DNA from: Lichenicoccus sp964242335
GTDB taxonomy: Bacteria > Pseudomonadota > Alphaproteobacteria > Acetobacterales > Acetobacteraceae
Length of the DNA stretch: 64,000 bases
Reading direction: 5' to 3'
NCBI GenBank assembly: GCA_964242335.1
Contig: CAXTAY010000012.1
Span: forward strand, 1-64,000
The translations under genes and the position numbers were made by a program. A model generated the notes under the pieces. The model did not search any database, was not told the origin of the DNA, and saw only the letters and a program-made list of their open reading frames with translations. The first letter of the stretch is position 1. Each line of letters starts with the position of its first letter. This document shows positions 7,828-15,893 of this stretch, piece by piece.

Positions 7828-8946
7828 ATGGATGCGCGTCAGATGGCCATGGACGGGGAAGCTCGGCGGTCGTTGTCCGCACCGCCGGCTGTGTCTCCTC
7901 AAGGGCCCGTTGCGCTCACCCCAGTCGACCTCGAAGACCTTCTGAAGACGAAGCTCGAGGCGCTCTGCGCCGGCCTCACGGAATGGGGCTTCTCGACGGC
8001 CGTAGTTGGCACGCTCGGAGACATCCCGGAGGCCCGCTTCGGCACCGTCTATCGCCTGCCACTCATCGACCCAGACAACGCGAGCACCGTCGCTTACCTC
8101 AACGCCCGTGAGGCCGTCGTGACCCGTTCAGGGGCCGTTACAGGGGACCTTGTCAGGGCTACCGGGAGGATCATTCCCGACGTCTTCCAGGGTCGCGTGT
8201 CGCTGCGTCTACAGGCCATCAGCATTGAGCCGCATGAGCTGCCGGAACGAGCAACAGACCGCCGTGCCGACCACGCTTCGCTGAGCGCAGTTCGCCGGCT
8301 GGCTCTTCAACGGCGCCCATTTCCAGCAGCCTTCCGTCCCTCGATTGCACTGCTCCACCCAGCCTCGTCCGAGGCAAAGGTCCCTGAAGACTTCCTTGGA
8401 GCACTGGGGCCAGATGTAGTGAACTGCCCGGTCAGGAGAGTGCCGGTCTCGATGCACGATCCGAAGGCGATAGCGTTGGCGCTGCAAGACGTGCGGGAAG
8501 CTATCGTCGTGGTCATCCGAGGCGGCGGCGACGCCAGCGCCTTCGCGGTCTTCGATGACCCGGCGGTGCTAACGGCACTGGGGAAGGCCCGGGCGTATCG
8601 AGTGTTAGGGTTGGGGCACAGCGGCGACCACACGCTCGCGGAGCTGGCCGCTGACCACATCGCCTCCACGCCAGCCGCAGCCGGGGAGCACGTCCGCAAG
8701 GGCATCACCGAAGCCAGCCGGCTGATCCAAAGCGAAGCGTTGAACGGCAATCTTCGGAAGGCGCTGGCTGAGAAGGAGAAGGAGGTTCAGGCGTTGGAGG
8801 CGAGAATGACGATCCAGTTTGACCCGCCTGTTGAGGAGCCGTTTGGGGGCCGTAAAGGGCCCTTGACCGCCGATCCTCGGCAGCGGGTGCTGGTCTGGAT
8901 GGCGGCCGGCGCGGGGCTGTTCTGGGTGCTTTCACGGGTGCTCTAG
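7828..8946 (+). CDS. Membrane-anchored exonuclease VII large-subunit-like protein
   Basis: The product has 372 residues. Residues of about 55-135 look like the OB-fold of XseA. Residues 220-290 carry its catalytic-domain signature: VVVIRGGG (227-234), then FAVFDDPAVL, GLGHSGDHT (261-269) and ADHIASTPAAAGE (275-287). In XseA the same positions read 'RGGGS', 'GHE.D.T' and 'ADxxAxTPTAAAE', so the His and Asp are kept while the Glu is Ser. A coiled coil (about 303-327) is much shorter than in XseA, and the chain ends in one hydrophobic helix (352-372). No xseB is near. It may be a membrane-tethered nuclease or DNA-binding derivative. The start codon lacks a near ribosome binding site. Confidence 0.65.
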   Translation: MDARQMAMDGEARRSLSAPPAVSPQGPVALTPVDLEDLLKTKLEALCAGLTEWGFSTAVVGTLGDIPEARFGTVYRLPLIDPDNASTVAYLNAREAVVTRSGAVTGDLVRATGRIIPDVFQGRVSLRLQAISIEPHELPERATDRRADHASLSAVRRLALQRRPFPAAFRPSIALLHPASSEAKVPEDFLGALGPDVVNCPVRRVPVSMHDPKAIALALQDVREAIVVVIRGGGDASAFAVFDDPAVLTALGKARAYRVLGLGHSGDHTLAELAADHIASTPAAAGEHVRKGITEASRLIQSEALNGNLRKALAEKEKEVQALEARMTIQFDPPVEEPFGGRKGPLTADPRQRVLVWMAAGAGLFWVLSRVL

Positions 8947-9034
8947 AGCCAATAACATGAAGTGCGACCTGTGGTCTCAGAGGCCCAGCATGATTAGCTC
9001 ATCTAGCCCCGGAGTAGCCTTCAAAGAGCTTTAT

Positions 9035-9056
9035 TATTACGTACTCGTAATATAAC
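9035..9056. promoter_or_regulatory. Palindromic operator over a candidate -10 box
   Basis: TATTACG (9035-9041) and CGTAATA (9046-9052) form a perfect 7-bp inverted repeat around TACT. The right arm runs into TATAAC (9051-9056), a fair -10 box about 50 bases before the DUF2167 gene. This A+T-rich island stands out in the segment and looks like a repressor site controlling that gene. Confidence 0.4.
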
Positions 9057-9102
9057 AACGGTTCAGCGCAGATCTCCTTCACGCTGTTCCGGATGCTCAC
9101 AA

Positions 9103-10050
9103 ATGCGGACACTTTGCCTCGGGATGCTTCTCCTCAGCCTAAGCCAAGGAGCGTCAGCGCAGGTTACTCAGCAAGACCTGGCGGCCATCCGCTCACTCCC
9201 ATGGAAAGAGGTGAACGACGACTGGCTCCCCCTATCAAATGCTCGCCTAGTAAGCCTGCCCGGCTTCAGCGTAGTCACTGGTAGCAACGCCGCCCATGTA
9301 AGGCAACTGGAGGACCGAGATACGGATCTGACGACAGAAGCCGTCGCATATGCTTTGCAGGGAAGCACCGAGGCCATCTATAAATATCAGCCTTCAGGCT
9401 TTGTTAGTGACACGGATTGGAAGGCCGTCGATCCTCAGGCGCTTCTCACAGGAATAAAGTCCAACACAGAAGCTGCTAATTCATCGCGAGCTTCTGCCGG
9501 CTTACCGGTTCTGCACGTTTTAAATTGGATACAGCCGCCTCGCTACAACACAAACACACATACGGTATTGTGGATGTTCGACGCTCAGGCAAGCGATGGC
9601 GGTTTCCTCGTCAACGCTGTCGCACTGAAGCTCGGTCGATACGGATACGAGCGCATCGTCTACGTAACGAGCGAGAACAATCAAGCGGCCGCAATTGCCG
9701 GGCTGCTACAGGCGGCGGACGCGCACCGGTTCCCCGCTGGCTCGACGTATAGCGATTACGCTCCTGGAGTCGACAAGGCCGCCACGTTCGGAGTTGCCGG
9801 TTTGATCGCCGGCATTCTCGGCACAAGCCTTGTCAAGACAGGAGCGGTCGTTGGTTTACTGGTGGTCGCCAAAAAGCTCCTGTGGCTCGCTGTCCTTCCT
9901 TTCATATGGGCTTGGCGGAGAATGCGCCGTGGAAAGACAGCACCAGCGCAAAAAGCGGCCGATGCGCCAGACCTCGTCATGAGGCCCGGCGAACCCGAAA
10001 GTCCGGTGGAACTAGGGCAGCCCTACAGCAGCCACACACGCGACTTTTAG
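9103..10050 (+). CDS. DUF2167 family membrane-anchored protein
   Basis: The product has 315 residues. A cleavable signal peptide (MRTLCLGMLLLSLSQGASAQ) starts it. Family hallmarks follow in order: GFSVVTGSNAAHVRQLEDR, then a KAVDPQALLTGIKSNTEAAN helix, LPVLHVLNWIQPPRYN, and DYAPGVDKAATFGVAGLIAG. Hydrophobic helices at about 230-250 and 252-272 precede a basic, Pro-rich tail. DUF2167 proteins have a periplasmic domain and C-terminal membrane helices; no function is established. The gene converges on the integrase gene, overlapping its 3' end by 39 bp, which suggests it moves as cargo of the element. Confidence 0.75.
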   Translation: MRTLCLGMLLLSLSQGASAQVTQQDLAAIRSLPWKEVNDDWLPLSNARLVSLPGFSVVTGSNAAHVRQLEDRDTDLTTEAVAYALQGSTEAIYKYQPSGFVSDTDWKAVDPQALLTGIKSNTEAANSSRASAGLPVLHVLNWIQPPRYNTNTHTVLWMFDAQASDGGFLVNAVALKLGRYGYERIVYVTSENNQAAAIAGLLQAADAHRFPAGSTYSDYAPGVDKAATFGVAGLIAGILGTSLVKTGAVVGLLVVAKKLLWLAVLPFIWAWRRMRRGKTAPAQKAADAPDLVMRPGEPESPVELGQPYSSHTRDF

Positions 10051-11403
10051 GGCCTCCGTAGGGCCCCCGTGATAGACCCCGTCCGTCATCCCCTCGGCCT
10101 CATGTCCGACCACCGCTGCGACCACAGCCCGGTCAATCCCGGCGTTCCGCGCGGTCGTGATGAACCAGCGGCGGAAGCTGTGAAAATCCACGGCGCTGTG
10201 CCTCTGCCCGTCCCCGCGCTCATGGACGCCGGCTGTCTGGCGATACCGGCCGAACCGCTTGCTCAGCGGTGCCGACCGCTCCCTGCCTGTCACGGCCTTC
10301 GCCTCGTGGAGGAGGAACGCGGCGCCGGGCTTGCCCTGGCTACGTCGCGCGATCAAGTCGCAGAGGACAGTATGGATCGGCACGCGGCGGACCCCCGCAC
10401 GGCTCTTCGACACCCGGACGTTGAACCAGCCTCCCGCGCAGTCGGCAATGGTGAGGCGGTAGATCTCGTCCAGGCGGAGTCCGGAGAGGGCTGCAATGTG
10501 CATCGCATCGGCCAGCTCAACGTCGTCCTTCAGGCGGTCTCCGGCGAACAGGCGGGCCACCTCGGCGGCCGTGAAGGGCCTTTTAGTCGGCGCCCCGGAG
10601 CCCCGGTCGGCCCCTTTCGCTAAGCTCTGGCCCTCCCACGGGTTTACCTCTGCGTGGCCCCGCCGGATCAACCAGCGCCAGTAAGCGGAAGGGGCGCTGA
10701 TCTTGCGGTTGGCCGTTACGCGGTTCATGCCGGTGCCGACCAGTCCCTGCGTGACGTAGCGGCCCGCCACCTTCTTGCTCACGCCCTCGATGGTCACGAC
10801 GCCGATGGTCATCATCCACACGGCGAGGGCGTCTAGGTCGCTGCGGTATTGGCGCTGGGTGCGCGGCGTGCCCTGGCCCTTCAGGCCCCCCTCAGCAAGC
10901 CAGGCGTCCACGTAGAGTAGCAAGGGGGTCATGGTGCCAGTGGCTAAGCCACGCATCACAGAGGCGGCTTCAGGGCCCCGCGCTTCGGCCAGAAGGTCAG
11001 CCTCGAAGTGCATCTGCTCGTCCAGGCGGACCTCGGCCAGCTCCTCAGGGGAGAACCACACGGGCCCTGTATCGGTGTTCAGGTGGTCCCCATCGCCCCC
11101 CCAACGGCCGATGAACGCTGGCTCTCCCTTCTCCAGCTCCTGATACTGCTTCCGCCACGCTAGGCCGGTCTCGATCTCAGGCGGAGCCTCTGACGCGCCC
11201 GCTGCGGCGTCTATCGTGCCCTGGAACGCCGCCTGGGCGGCATGACGGCGAGCTAGTGCAACGTGGAGGTCCCGCGTCTTGAGAGACACCACGAGACGCC
11301 GCTTGCCGACCTCAGACTGGAGTGGGCGGGGGACGTCTCGAACGGCATAATATGCTCGGCCTCGGATCTCTAGCCCGGTGGGGAGGGGCTTAGCCTTAGC
11401 CAT
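10012..11403 (-). CDS. Tyrosine recombinase (phage integrase)
   Basis: The product has 463 residues. The N-terminal half has the basic arm-binding start, with the 'YYAVRDVPRPL' pattern of Gln/Lys-rich phage integrases, and a core-binding SAM-like domain (about 165-265). The catalytic domain follows with Arg310 (ALSGLRLDEI), a Lys at about 333, His408-x-x-Arg411 (HSFRRWF), His434 (VVGHE) and nucleophile Tyr444 (DGVYHGG). All residues needed for strand exchange are present. It reads inward from the right border of the phage-like segment, the usual position next to an attachment site. No tRNA lies beside it, so the target site is not evident. Confidence 0.9.
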   Translation of the reverse strand: MAKAKPLPTGLEIRGRAYYAVRDVPRPLQSEVGKRRLVVSLKTRDLHVALARRHAAQAAFQGTIDAAAGASEAPPEIETGLAWRKQYQELEKGEPAFIGRWGGDGDHLNTDTGPVWFSPEELAEVRLDEQMHFEADLLAEARGPEAASVMRGLATGTMTPLLLYVDAWLAEGGLKGQGTPRTQRQYRSDLDALAVWMMTIGVVTIEGVSKKVAGRYVTQGLVGTGMNRVTANRKISAPSAYWRWLIRRGHAEVNPWEGQSLAKGADRGSGAPTKRPFTAAEVARLFAGDRLKDDVELADAMHIAALSGLRLDEIYRLTIADCAGGWFNVRVSKSRAGVRRVPIHTVLCDLIARRSQGKPGAAFLLHEAKAVTGRERSAPLSKRFGRYRQTAGVHERGDGQRHSAVDFHSFRRWFITTARNAGIDRAVVAAVVGHEAEGMTDGVYHGGPTEALKVACVAAVGLP

Positions 11404-11615
11404 TGTAGCTTCTCCAGCGGCGGGGTAGGGTCTGTCCGCCTCACGCGTGCCTCACATAATCGCCTCACAAGTTGGGTTAGTCAAGTGCCTGTTATGAGTG
11501 TCTTTCTGGGGTTAGGGGAGGTGGGGCTGAGGGTCCCCTACGGGACGCCACTGTTCCATATAGATGGCGACATCCGGGGCCGGCCACGCCGCCGCCGGGT
11601 GCCACCGGTCGTCCG
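11404..11615. other. Probable right border of the mobile segment
   Basis: Base composition and codon use change in this interval from the phage-like segment to the GC-rich chromosome. It holds the integrase promoter region and probably an attachment core, but I found no matching repeat near the left edge. The bases up to about 11,545 still carry the element-style GGGTCCCCTACGGGAC palindrome (about 11,531-11,546), so the junction is probably after that. Confidence 0.4.
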
Positions 11616-12470
11616 GTGCCGCGGATGAGTCTGGTCTGGTGCCAGGGCATGTTCGCGAGCGGCTCCACCTGGCTCTACAACGTCGCCCTCGCGGTGGCGG
11701 CGGAGCTCGAACCGGACGGCCGCATCGACGGGCGCTTCGTGTTCAGTGCCGCCGACGCGGCGGGTCTGGACGCGCCCGGTGCGCTGCACGTCGTCAAGGC
11801 GCACCAGATCCGCCGCGGCGTCGGCGCCATCGCCGCCCGTGCCGACGCCATCGTCGTCACCCTGCGGGATCCCCGCGACGCGGTGGTCTCGCTGATGCAG
11901 TACCAGAAGTTCTCGTTCTACCGCGCCCTGCTGAACGTCTGCTACGCCGCGGAGGCCTGCTTCGCCCTCGGCGCCAATCCCCGCGCGGTGACGCTGCACT
12001 ACGAGTTCGGCTTCATCGACGACCCGCGCACGATCGACGGCCTGGCCCAGCACATGGGCGGCAGCATCTCCGCCCGGCGGCGCGACGAGATCTTCCAGGC
12101 TACCCGGCGCCCGGCGATCGAGGCGTTCATCGCGCGGCTGGAACAGCAGCCCAACACCATCACCGACCGGCACGGCGACGTCTACGACCTGGCCAGCCAC
12201 TGGCATCGGCACCATGCCGGACGGACCGGCGCCACCGGACGCTGGCCTGCGCTGCTGTATCCGGCACAGGTCCAGGGCATCGAGACCGCGCTGGGCGACT
12301 GGATGGCCTGCTTCGGCTACCGGCCGGGCTTCATGGCGCAGACCGTCTGGCCCTGCGTGGCGCAGCTTCCCGCACCACCTCGGGCGGAGCGGGCCCTCCC
12401 TCATCAAGTCGAGCCTTCGCCGGGACAGGATTTGCCGTTGGCAGGCCGCAATGATAAGATAGAGTTGTGA
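11616..12470 (+). CDS. P-loop sulfotransferase-like protein
   Basis: The product has 284 residues from GTG 11616; ATG 11625 is an equally good start. WCQGMFASGSTWLYN at the N-terminus is the 5'-phosphosulfate loop of sulfotransferases, and VVTLRDPRDAVVSL (about residues 78-91) is the 3'-phosphate loop with the RDPRD motif. The middle contains HYEFGFIDDP and a helical region. Enzymes of this fold move sulfate from PAPS to a sugar, lipid or small molecule; the acceptor cannot be read from sequence. It is the first chromosomal gene after the integrase and is followed by a second sulfotransferase-like gene. Confidence 0.7.
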   Translation: MPRMSLVWCQGMFASGSTWLYNVALAVAAELEPDGRIDGRFVFSAADAAGLDAPGALHVVKAHQIRRGVGAIAARADAIVVTLRDPRDAVVSLMQYQKFSFYRALLNVCYAAEACFALGANPRAVTLHYEFGFIDDPRTIDGLAQHMGGSISARRRDEIFQATRRPAIEAFIARLEQQPNTITDRHGDVYDLASHWHRHHAGRTGATGRWPALLYPAQVQGIETALGDWMACFGYRPGFMAQTVWPCVAQLPAPPRAERALPHQVEPSPGQDLPLAGRNDKIEL

Positions 12471-12581
12471 CGTCCCGCGCCGCCGCGCGACCGGCCTGGT
12501 GCATCCGAGACGTCGCCACTGCGGGCGGCGTGCCCCTGCCGCCAGCGCGCTTCGTTAGCAATCCATAGGAACCGGTTCCGC

Positions 12582-13952
12582 GTGCTGCGACCGCCTCGTG
12601 AGCTTCGCGACACGTTCGACCTGCTGTCGAACCTGGACCAGGAGCTGCCTCTCGATCGATTGCTGGCCCGCATCGACTGGCTCGGCGTCACCCCGCAGCA
12701 GGTGTGCCATGCCGTGCTCGGCCGCATGCCGCAGGACCTGCACTATGGCGGACTGACCGAGGCGAGCTTCGAGCCTGCCGCCTATTTCCGGGCGCTGCTG
12801 CTCTCGAGCGAGTTCCAGGATGGGCTGGTCGCCAACCTGCTTGGCGCGTATCCGGAGAAGCCGCGCCGCTTCTTCGTGCATATCCCGCGCTGCGGCGGCA
12901 CGTCGCTGGGCGAGACCCTCAGCCTGCATGCCTGCACGGTGCCGTACAACGCGATCGGCACCGACTGGTGCGGCGGCCGCGGCTTCCTCGACATGGTGGC
13001 CGGGATCTGCCGCATGGTCCCGCAGCACGAGGCGATCCACGTCACCGGGCACTACACGCTGCGCTCGCTGCTCGACGGGCGCCTGGCGAGGTTCGGCGAC
13101 AGCGTCTGGACCAGCGTCAGGCCGCCGCACCAGATCGTGCTGTCCTACCTCAACTACATCCTGACCATCCTGGCCGCCGATCCCGAGCTGGTGCGGCCCG
13201 ACACCCGCCACTGGGCAAGGCTGCTCGGCATGGGGTCCGGGCGCCTCGACCACGACCCGGCCTCGACGCGCCGCACGATGCTGATGCGCATGATCCGGCA
13301 CCGCACGCTGATCCCGAGGGACCTGCTGTGCCATTTCCTCGGCGACGGCACCGCCGCCAGCGCGCTCGATCTGCTCGCGGCCGCCGACGTCGAGGTGATC
13401 GACAGCAGGCGCCTGGACCGGTGGCGCGAGCAGCGCTGGAACGTGCCGGCGAGGCCCTGGGCGAACGTCTCCAGGCCGTTCTTTCAGTGGAGCGAGCTCG
13501 ACGAGGAGGCGAGGCGCGGGATCGGCCGGCTGGTCAGGCAGGACACGGTGCTGCACCGGATCATAGCGCCTCGGCTCGGCCAGGCGGTCTCGGTCGGCGG
13601 GCTGCAGATCGCCTCGGGTGCCACGACCGTCGCGTCGCCGGCGTCCGCCGAACCGCGCGGTCGCATCCGCCGCGCGTCGCGCCCGCTCCTGGTCGATCCC
13701 GGCTTCCGGCGCGTCGCGGCGGCCTCGGCTGCCGGACCGGCCGCGGGAAGCCGGGTCGGCTGGACCGATCCGCCACTGCACTACCGCACCATCGAGACCA
13801 CCTTGCGTCTGCCCCTGATCGACACCCGCATCCGGGTCCGCTACGCGCGGCGGCCGCCGGCCTCGTCCGGGCTCCGGCTCCCGGAAGGGCTGCCGTGGCG
13901 CCGCGCGATGCGCCGCCTGTTCGGCCGGCTGGGCGCGATGCTGGTGCGTTAG
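12582..13952 (+). CDS. Sulfotransferase family 2-like protein
   Basis: The product has 456 residues and starts with GTG. RFFVHIPRCGGTSLGE (about 96-111) is the PAPS-binding loop of family 2 sulfotransferases, which act on polysaccharides or lipids. VWTSVRPPHQIVLSYLNY, about 75 residues later, matches the 3'-phosphate region (usually 'RdP.eR..S.y'), although the Asp is replaced. The N-terminal 90 residues are helical and unassigned, and the C-terminal 100 residues are Arg-rich. It lies 111 bp after the first sulfotransferase, on the same strand, so the two may modify the same envelope component. Confidence 0.65.
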   Translation: MLRPPRELRDTFDLLSNLDQELPLDRLLARIDWLGVTPQQVCHAVLGRMPQDLHYGGLTEASFEPAAYFRALLLSSEFQDGLVANLLGAYPEKPRRFFVHIPRCGGTSLGETLSLHACTVPYNAIGTDWCGGRGFLDMVAGICRMVPQHEAIHVTGHYTLRSLLDGRLARFGDSVWTSVRPPHQIVLSYLNYILTILAADPELVRPDTRHWARLLGMGSGRLDHDPASTRRTMLMRMIRHRTLIPRDLLCHFLGDGTAASALDLLAAADVEVIDSRRLDRWREQRWNVPARPWANVSRPFFQWSELDEEARRGIGRLVRQDTVLHRIIAPRLGQAVSVGGLQIASGATTVASPASAEPRGRIRRASRPLLVDPGFRRVAAASAAGPAAGSRVGWTDPPLHYRTIETTLRLPLIDTRIRVRYARRPPASSGLRLPEGLPWRRAMRRLFGRLGAMLVR

Positions 13953-14030
13953 CGCATGATCGGCGGGTCGCGCTTGTTCGCGTTGGCGGCGATGACCTAA
14001 TCAGCGACGGCTCATCTTCGGCGGCAGGCT

Positions 14031-14921
14031 ATGCGTCTGGCTCTCGTGCTCCTGCTCCTGCTGCTGTCGGCGTCCGGCCCGGCAGGTGCGGTGTCGCATC
14101 ACCGTCCGGTCCAGACTGCCTGCCATGCGGCCGAACGCGCCGCGGTCCAGCGACATACCCCTCGCGACTGTGTCCGGCCGGCGCGCGCCGCCGCGGCGTC
14201 GATCTGGATGGTGCTGCTCGTCGGCCTGCTGGCCGCGCCGGCGCGCCCGGCGCGGCGCCGTGCCGCGCGGCGCCGGTCTCACGCCCTGACGCTCGCCGCC
14301 GGCGAGGTGCGGGCACAGCGGCAGCGGCTGCGCATGCGCAGGCTCCAGCTGCTCGTCCACGACCCCTACGGCAGCGCCGACCTCCGGAGCTGGACGCGGG
14401 AGAAGGCGCGCTTCTGCAGCAGCCGGATCATGCCGCTGCTGGTGGCGCGACGCCTCGCCGACCAGTGGCCCGGCATCGCCGAGGCGGTGGATCGCGGCAT
14501 CGAGCGCGCAGCCGCCCGCGCGCCTCGCCCCCGCCGCGGCGGGTTCGACCCGGCCATGCCCCCGATCGAGTACGAGCGGCTCTGCGCGCTGCTGCTGCGT
14601 CGCGCCGGCTGGGACGCGCGGGTCACGGCGGCCGGGGGTGACCAGGGCACCGACGTGCTGGCCCGACGCGGGCGGCGATCGCTGGTGCTGCAGTGCAAGC
14701 TGTACGGTAGGCCGGTCGGCAATCGCGCGGTGCAGCAGGTCGCGGCGGCCAGGGCGCATCACCGGGCGGACTACGCGGCGGTGGTGTCCAACGCCGCCTT
14801 CACCCGGCACGCCCGCGAACTCGCCGCCACCAACGGCGTCCACCTGCTGCACCACGACGAGCTGAGCGGCTTCCGCGCGCCGGCATCGCGGCCGCCCGAG
14901 CTGTGCCGCCCGCGACGGTGA
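14031..14921 (+). CDS. Membrane-anchored Mrr-like restriction endonuclease
   Basis: The product has 296 residues. It begins with a signal or anchor sequence (MRLALVLLLLLLSASGPAGA) and has a second hydrophobic helix at about 57-70, then an Arg-rich stretch. The C-terminal domain (about 178-278) is a PD-(D/E)xK nuclease of the Mrr type: Glu180 in IEYERL, GGDQGTDVLA with Asp208, and LVLQCKLYG with Gln221-x-Lys223. This fold cuts DNA, in Mrr proteins modified DNA. Membrane attachment places the nuclease at the inner face of the membrane, as expected for defence against entering DNA. No methylase is adjacent. Confidence 0.75.
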   Translation: MRLALVLLLLLLSASGPAGAVSHHRPVQTACHAAERAAVQRHTPRDCVRPARAAAASIWMVLLVGLLAAPARPARRRAARRRSHALTLAAGEVRAQRQRLRMRRLQLLVHDPYGSADLRSWTREKARFCSSRIMPLLVARRLADQWPGIAEAVDRGIERAAARAPRPRRGGFDPAMPPIEYERLCALLLRRAGWDARVTAAGGDQGTDVLARRGRRSLVLQCKLYGRPVGNRAVQQVAAARAHHRADYAAVVSNAAFTRHARELAATNGVHLLHHDELSGFRAPASRPPELCRPRR

Positions 14922-14936
14922 CCCGAACCGGTCGGA

Positions 14937-15446
14937 TCAGACGAGGTCGGCCAGTCGGAAGCCCGCGATCCTGTCGATCTCGTCCAGCGCGGTCGCGACT
15001 TCGGTGTCCGGGTCGTGATGCAGCCGCGTCTCGAATGCCGCGATGATGCTGTCACGGGTCTGCGCGCGCACGGCGATGACGAAGGGAATGCCGAATTTGC
15101 GCCGGTAGGTGGCGTTGAGGCGGTCGAACCGCTCGAACGCGTCGTCGTCGAGGCGATCCAGCCCGAGGCCGCCCTGCTCGCCCGCGGAGTACGAGCCCAG
15201 CGCGCCCGCACGGGCAAACTTCCCCGCGAGGTCCGGATGCGCGCGGATCAGGTCGAGCTGGCGGGGGAGCGATGCCGCGCGCACGACGCGCCGCATCGCC
15301 TCGAGGAGCGTGCTGCGGTCGGAGAACGGACGCTGCCGCCAGGCCTCCGCCGCGATCCAGGGAGAGTGTTCGTAGATGGCGCCGATCTCGGCCACGAAAC
15401 CGGCTTCGTCGAGCCGGCCCAGCCGCTCGATCAGCGGATCCTGCAA
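14937..15446 (-). CDS. uraD: OHCU decarboxylase (UraD)
   Basis: The product has 169 residues, the usual length. It decarboxylates 2-oxo-4-hydroxy-4-carboxy-5-ureidoimidazoline to (S)-allantoin, the last step in urate breakdown. The family signatures are visible: the early FVAEIGAIYEHSPWIAAEAW, then LIRAHPDLAGK with the catalytic His, and SAGEQGGLGLDRL. YRRKFGIPFVIAV is the final conserved block. No other purine-degradation genes are in the window; the gene is a single unit convergent with the nuclease gene. Confidence 0.9.
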   Translation of the reverse strand: MQDPLIERLGRLDEAGFVAEIGAIYEHSPWIAAEAWRQRPFSDRSTLLEAMRRVVRAASLPRQLDLIRAHPDLAGKFARAGALGSYSAGEQGGLGLDRLDDDAFERFDRLNATYRRKFGIPFVIAVRAQTRDSIIAAFETRLHHDPDTEVATALDEIDRIAGFRLADLV

Positions 15447-15480
15447 CGGCGGCGCCCGGACGGCGGGGCCGCTCGGCGGC

Positions 15481-15684
15481 TCAGAAGCCTTCGCGCTCGA
15501 GCCGCTTGCGCTCCATCTTGCGAGCGCGCCGGACCGCCTCGGCGGCCTCGCGCGCCTTGCGCTCGGAGGGCTTCTCGTAGTGACGGCGCAGCTTCATCTC
15601 GCGAAAGATGCCCTCGCGTTGCATCTTCTTCTTGAGCGCCTTGAGCGCCTGGTCGACATTGTTGTCGCGGACAAGAACCTGCAC
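15481..15684 (-). CDS. rpsU: 30S ribosomal protein S21
   Basis: The product has 67 residues. MQVLVRDNNVDQALKALKKK, an REGIFREMKLRRHYEKPSERK block and a basic C-terminal helix are diagnostic for S21, which sits near the anti-Shine-Dalgarno region of the small subunit. The start is GTG at 15684, preceded at a good distance by AGGAG. It is divergent from def, and about 210 bp between them serve as the promoter region. Confidence 0.97.
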   Translation of the reverse strand: MQVLVRDNNVDQALKALKKKMQREGIFREMKLRRHYEKPSERKAREAAEAVRRARKMERKRLEREGF

Positions 15685-15893
15685 TGTGCCTTGAACTCCT
15701 GTTCTCGGATCACCCGTCCACCATCGCCGGACCGGGTTTCAATCGCATCCCGCCGCGGATCCGGACAGGGACCATATCGATCCACATCCGGCGCGGCCTC
15801 TGAGAGGGGCGTGCCATAGCACGGCGGCCGGCGGTTGCACAAACCCTTCTCCGGTCTCATCTGCTGTGCGCAGTCGCCGAACCGGAGCCGTGC

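Noticed and set aside
7828..8946. Housekeeping xseA
   Set aside because: Too short, with an added membrane helix and no xseB; it lies inside the mobile segment, so it is not the chromosomal gene.
11404..11615. tRNA gene as integration target next to the integrase
   Set aside because: No cloverleaf could be drawn here on either strand.
12704..14641. 645-residue + strand frame over the second sulfotransferase
   Set aside because: The P-loop and family motifs are in the other frame; this one is Arg/Pro-rich noise.
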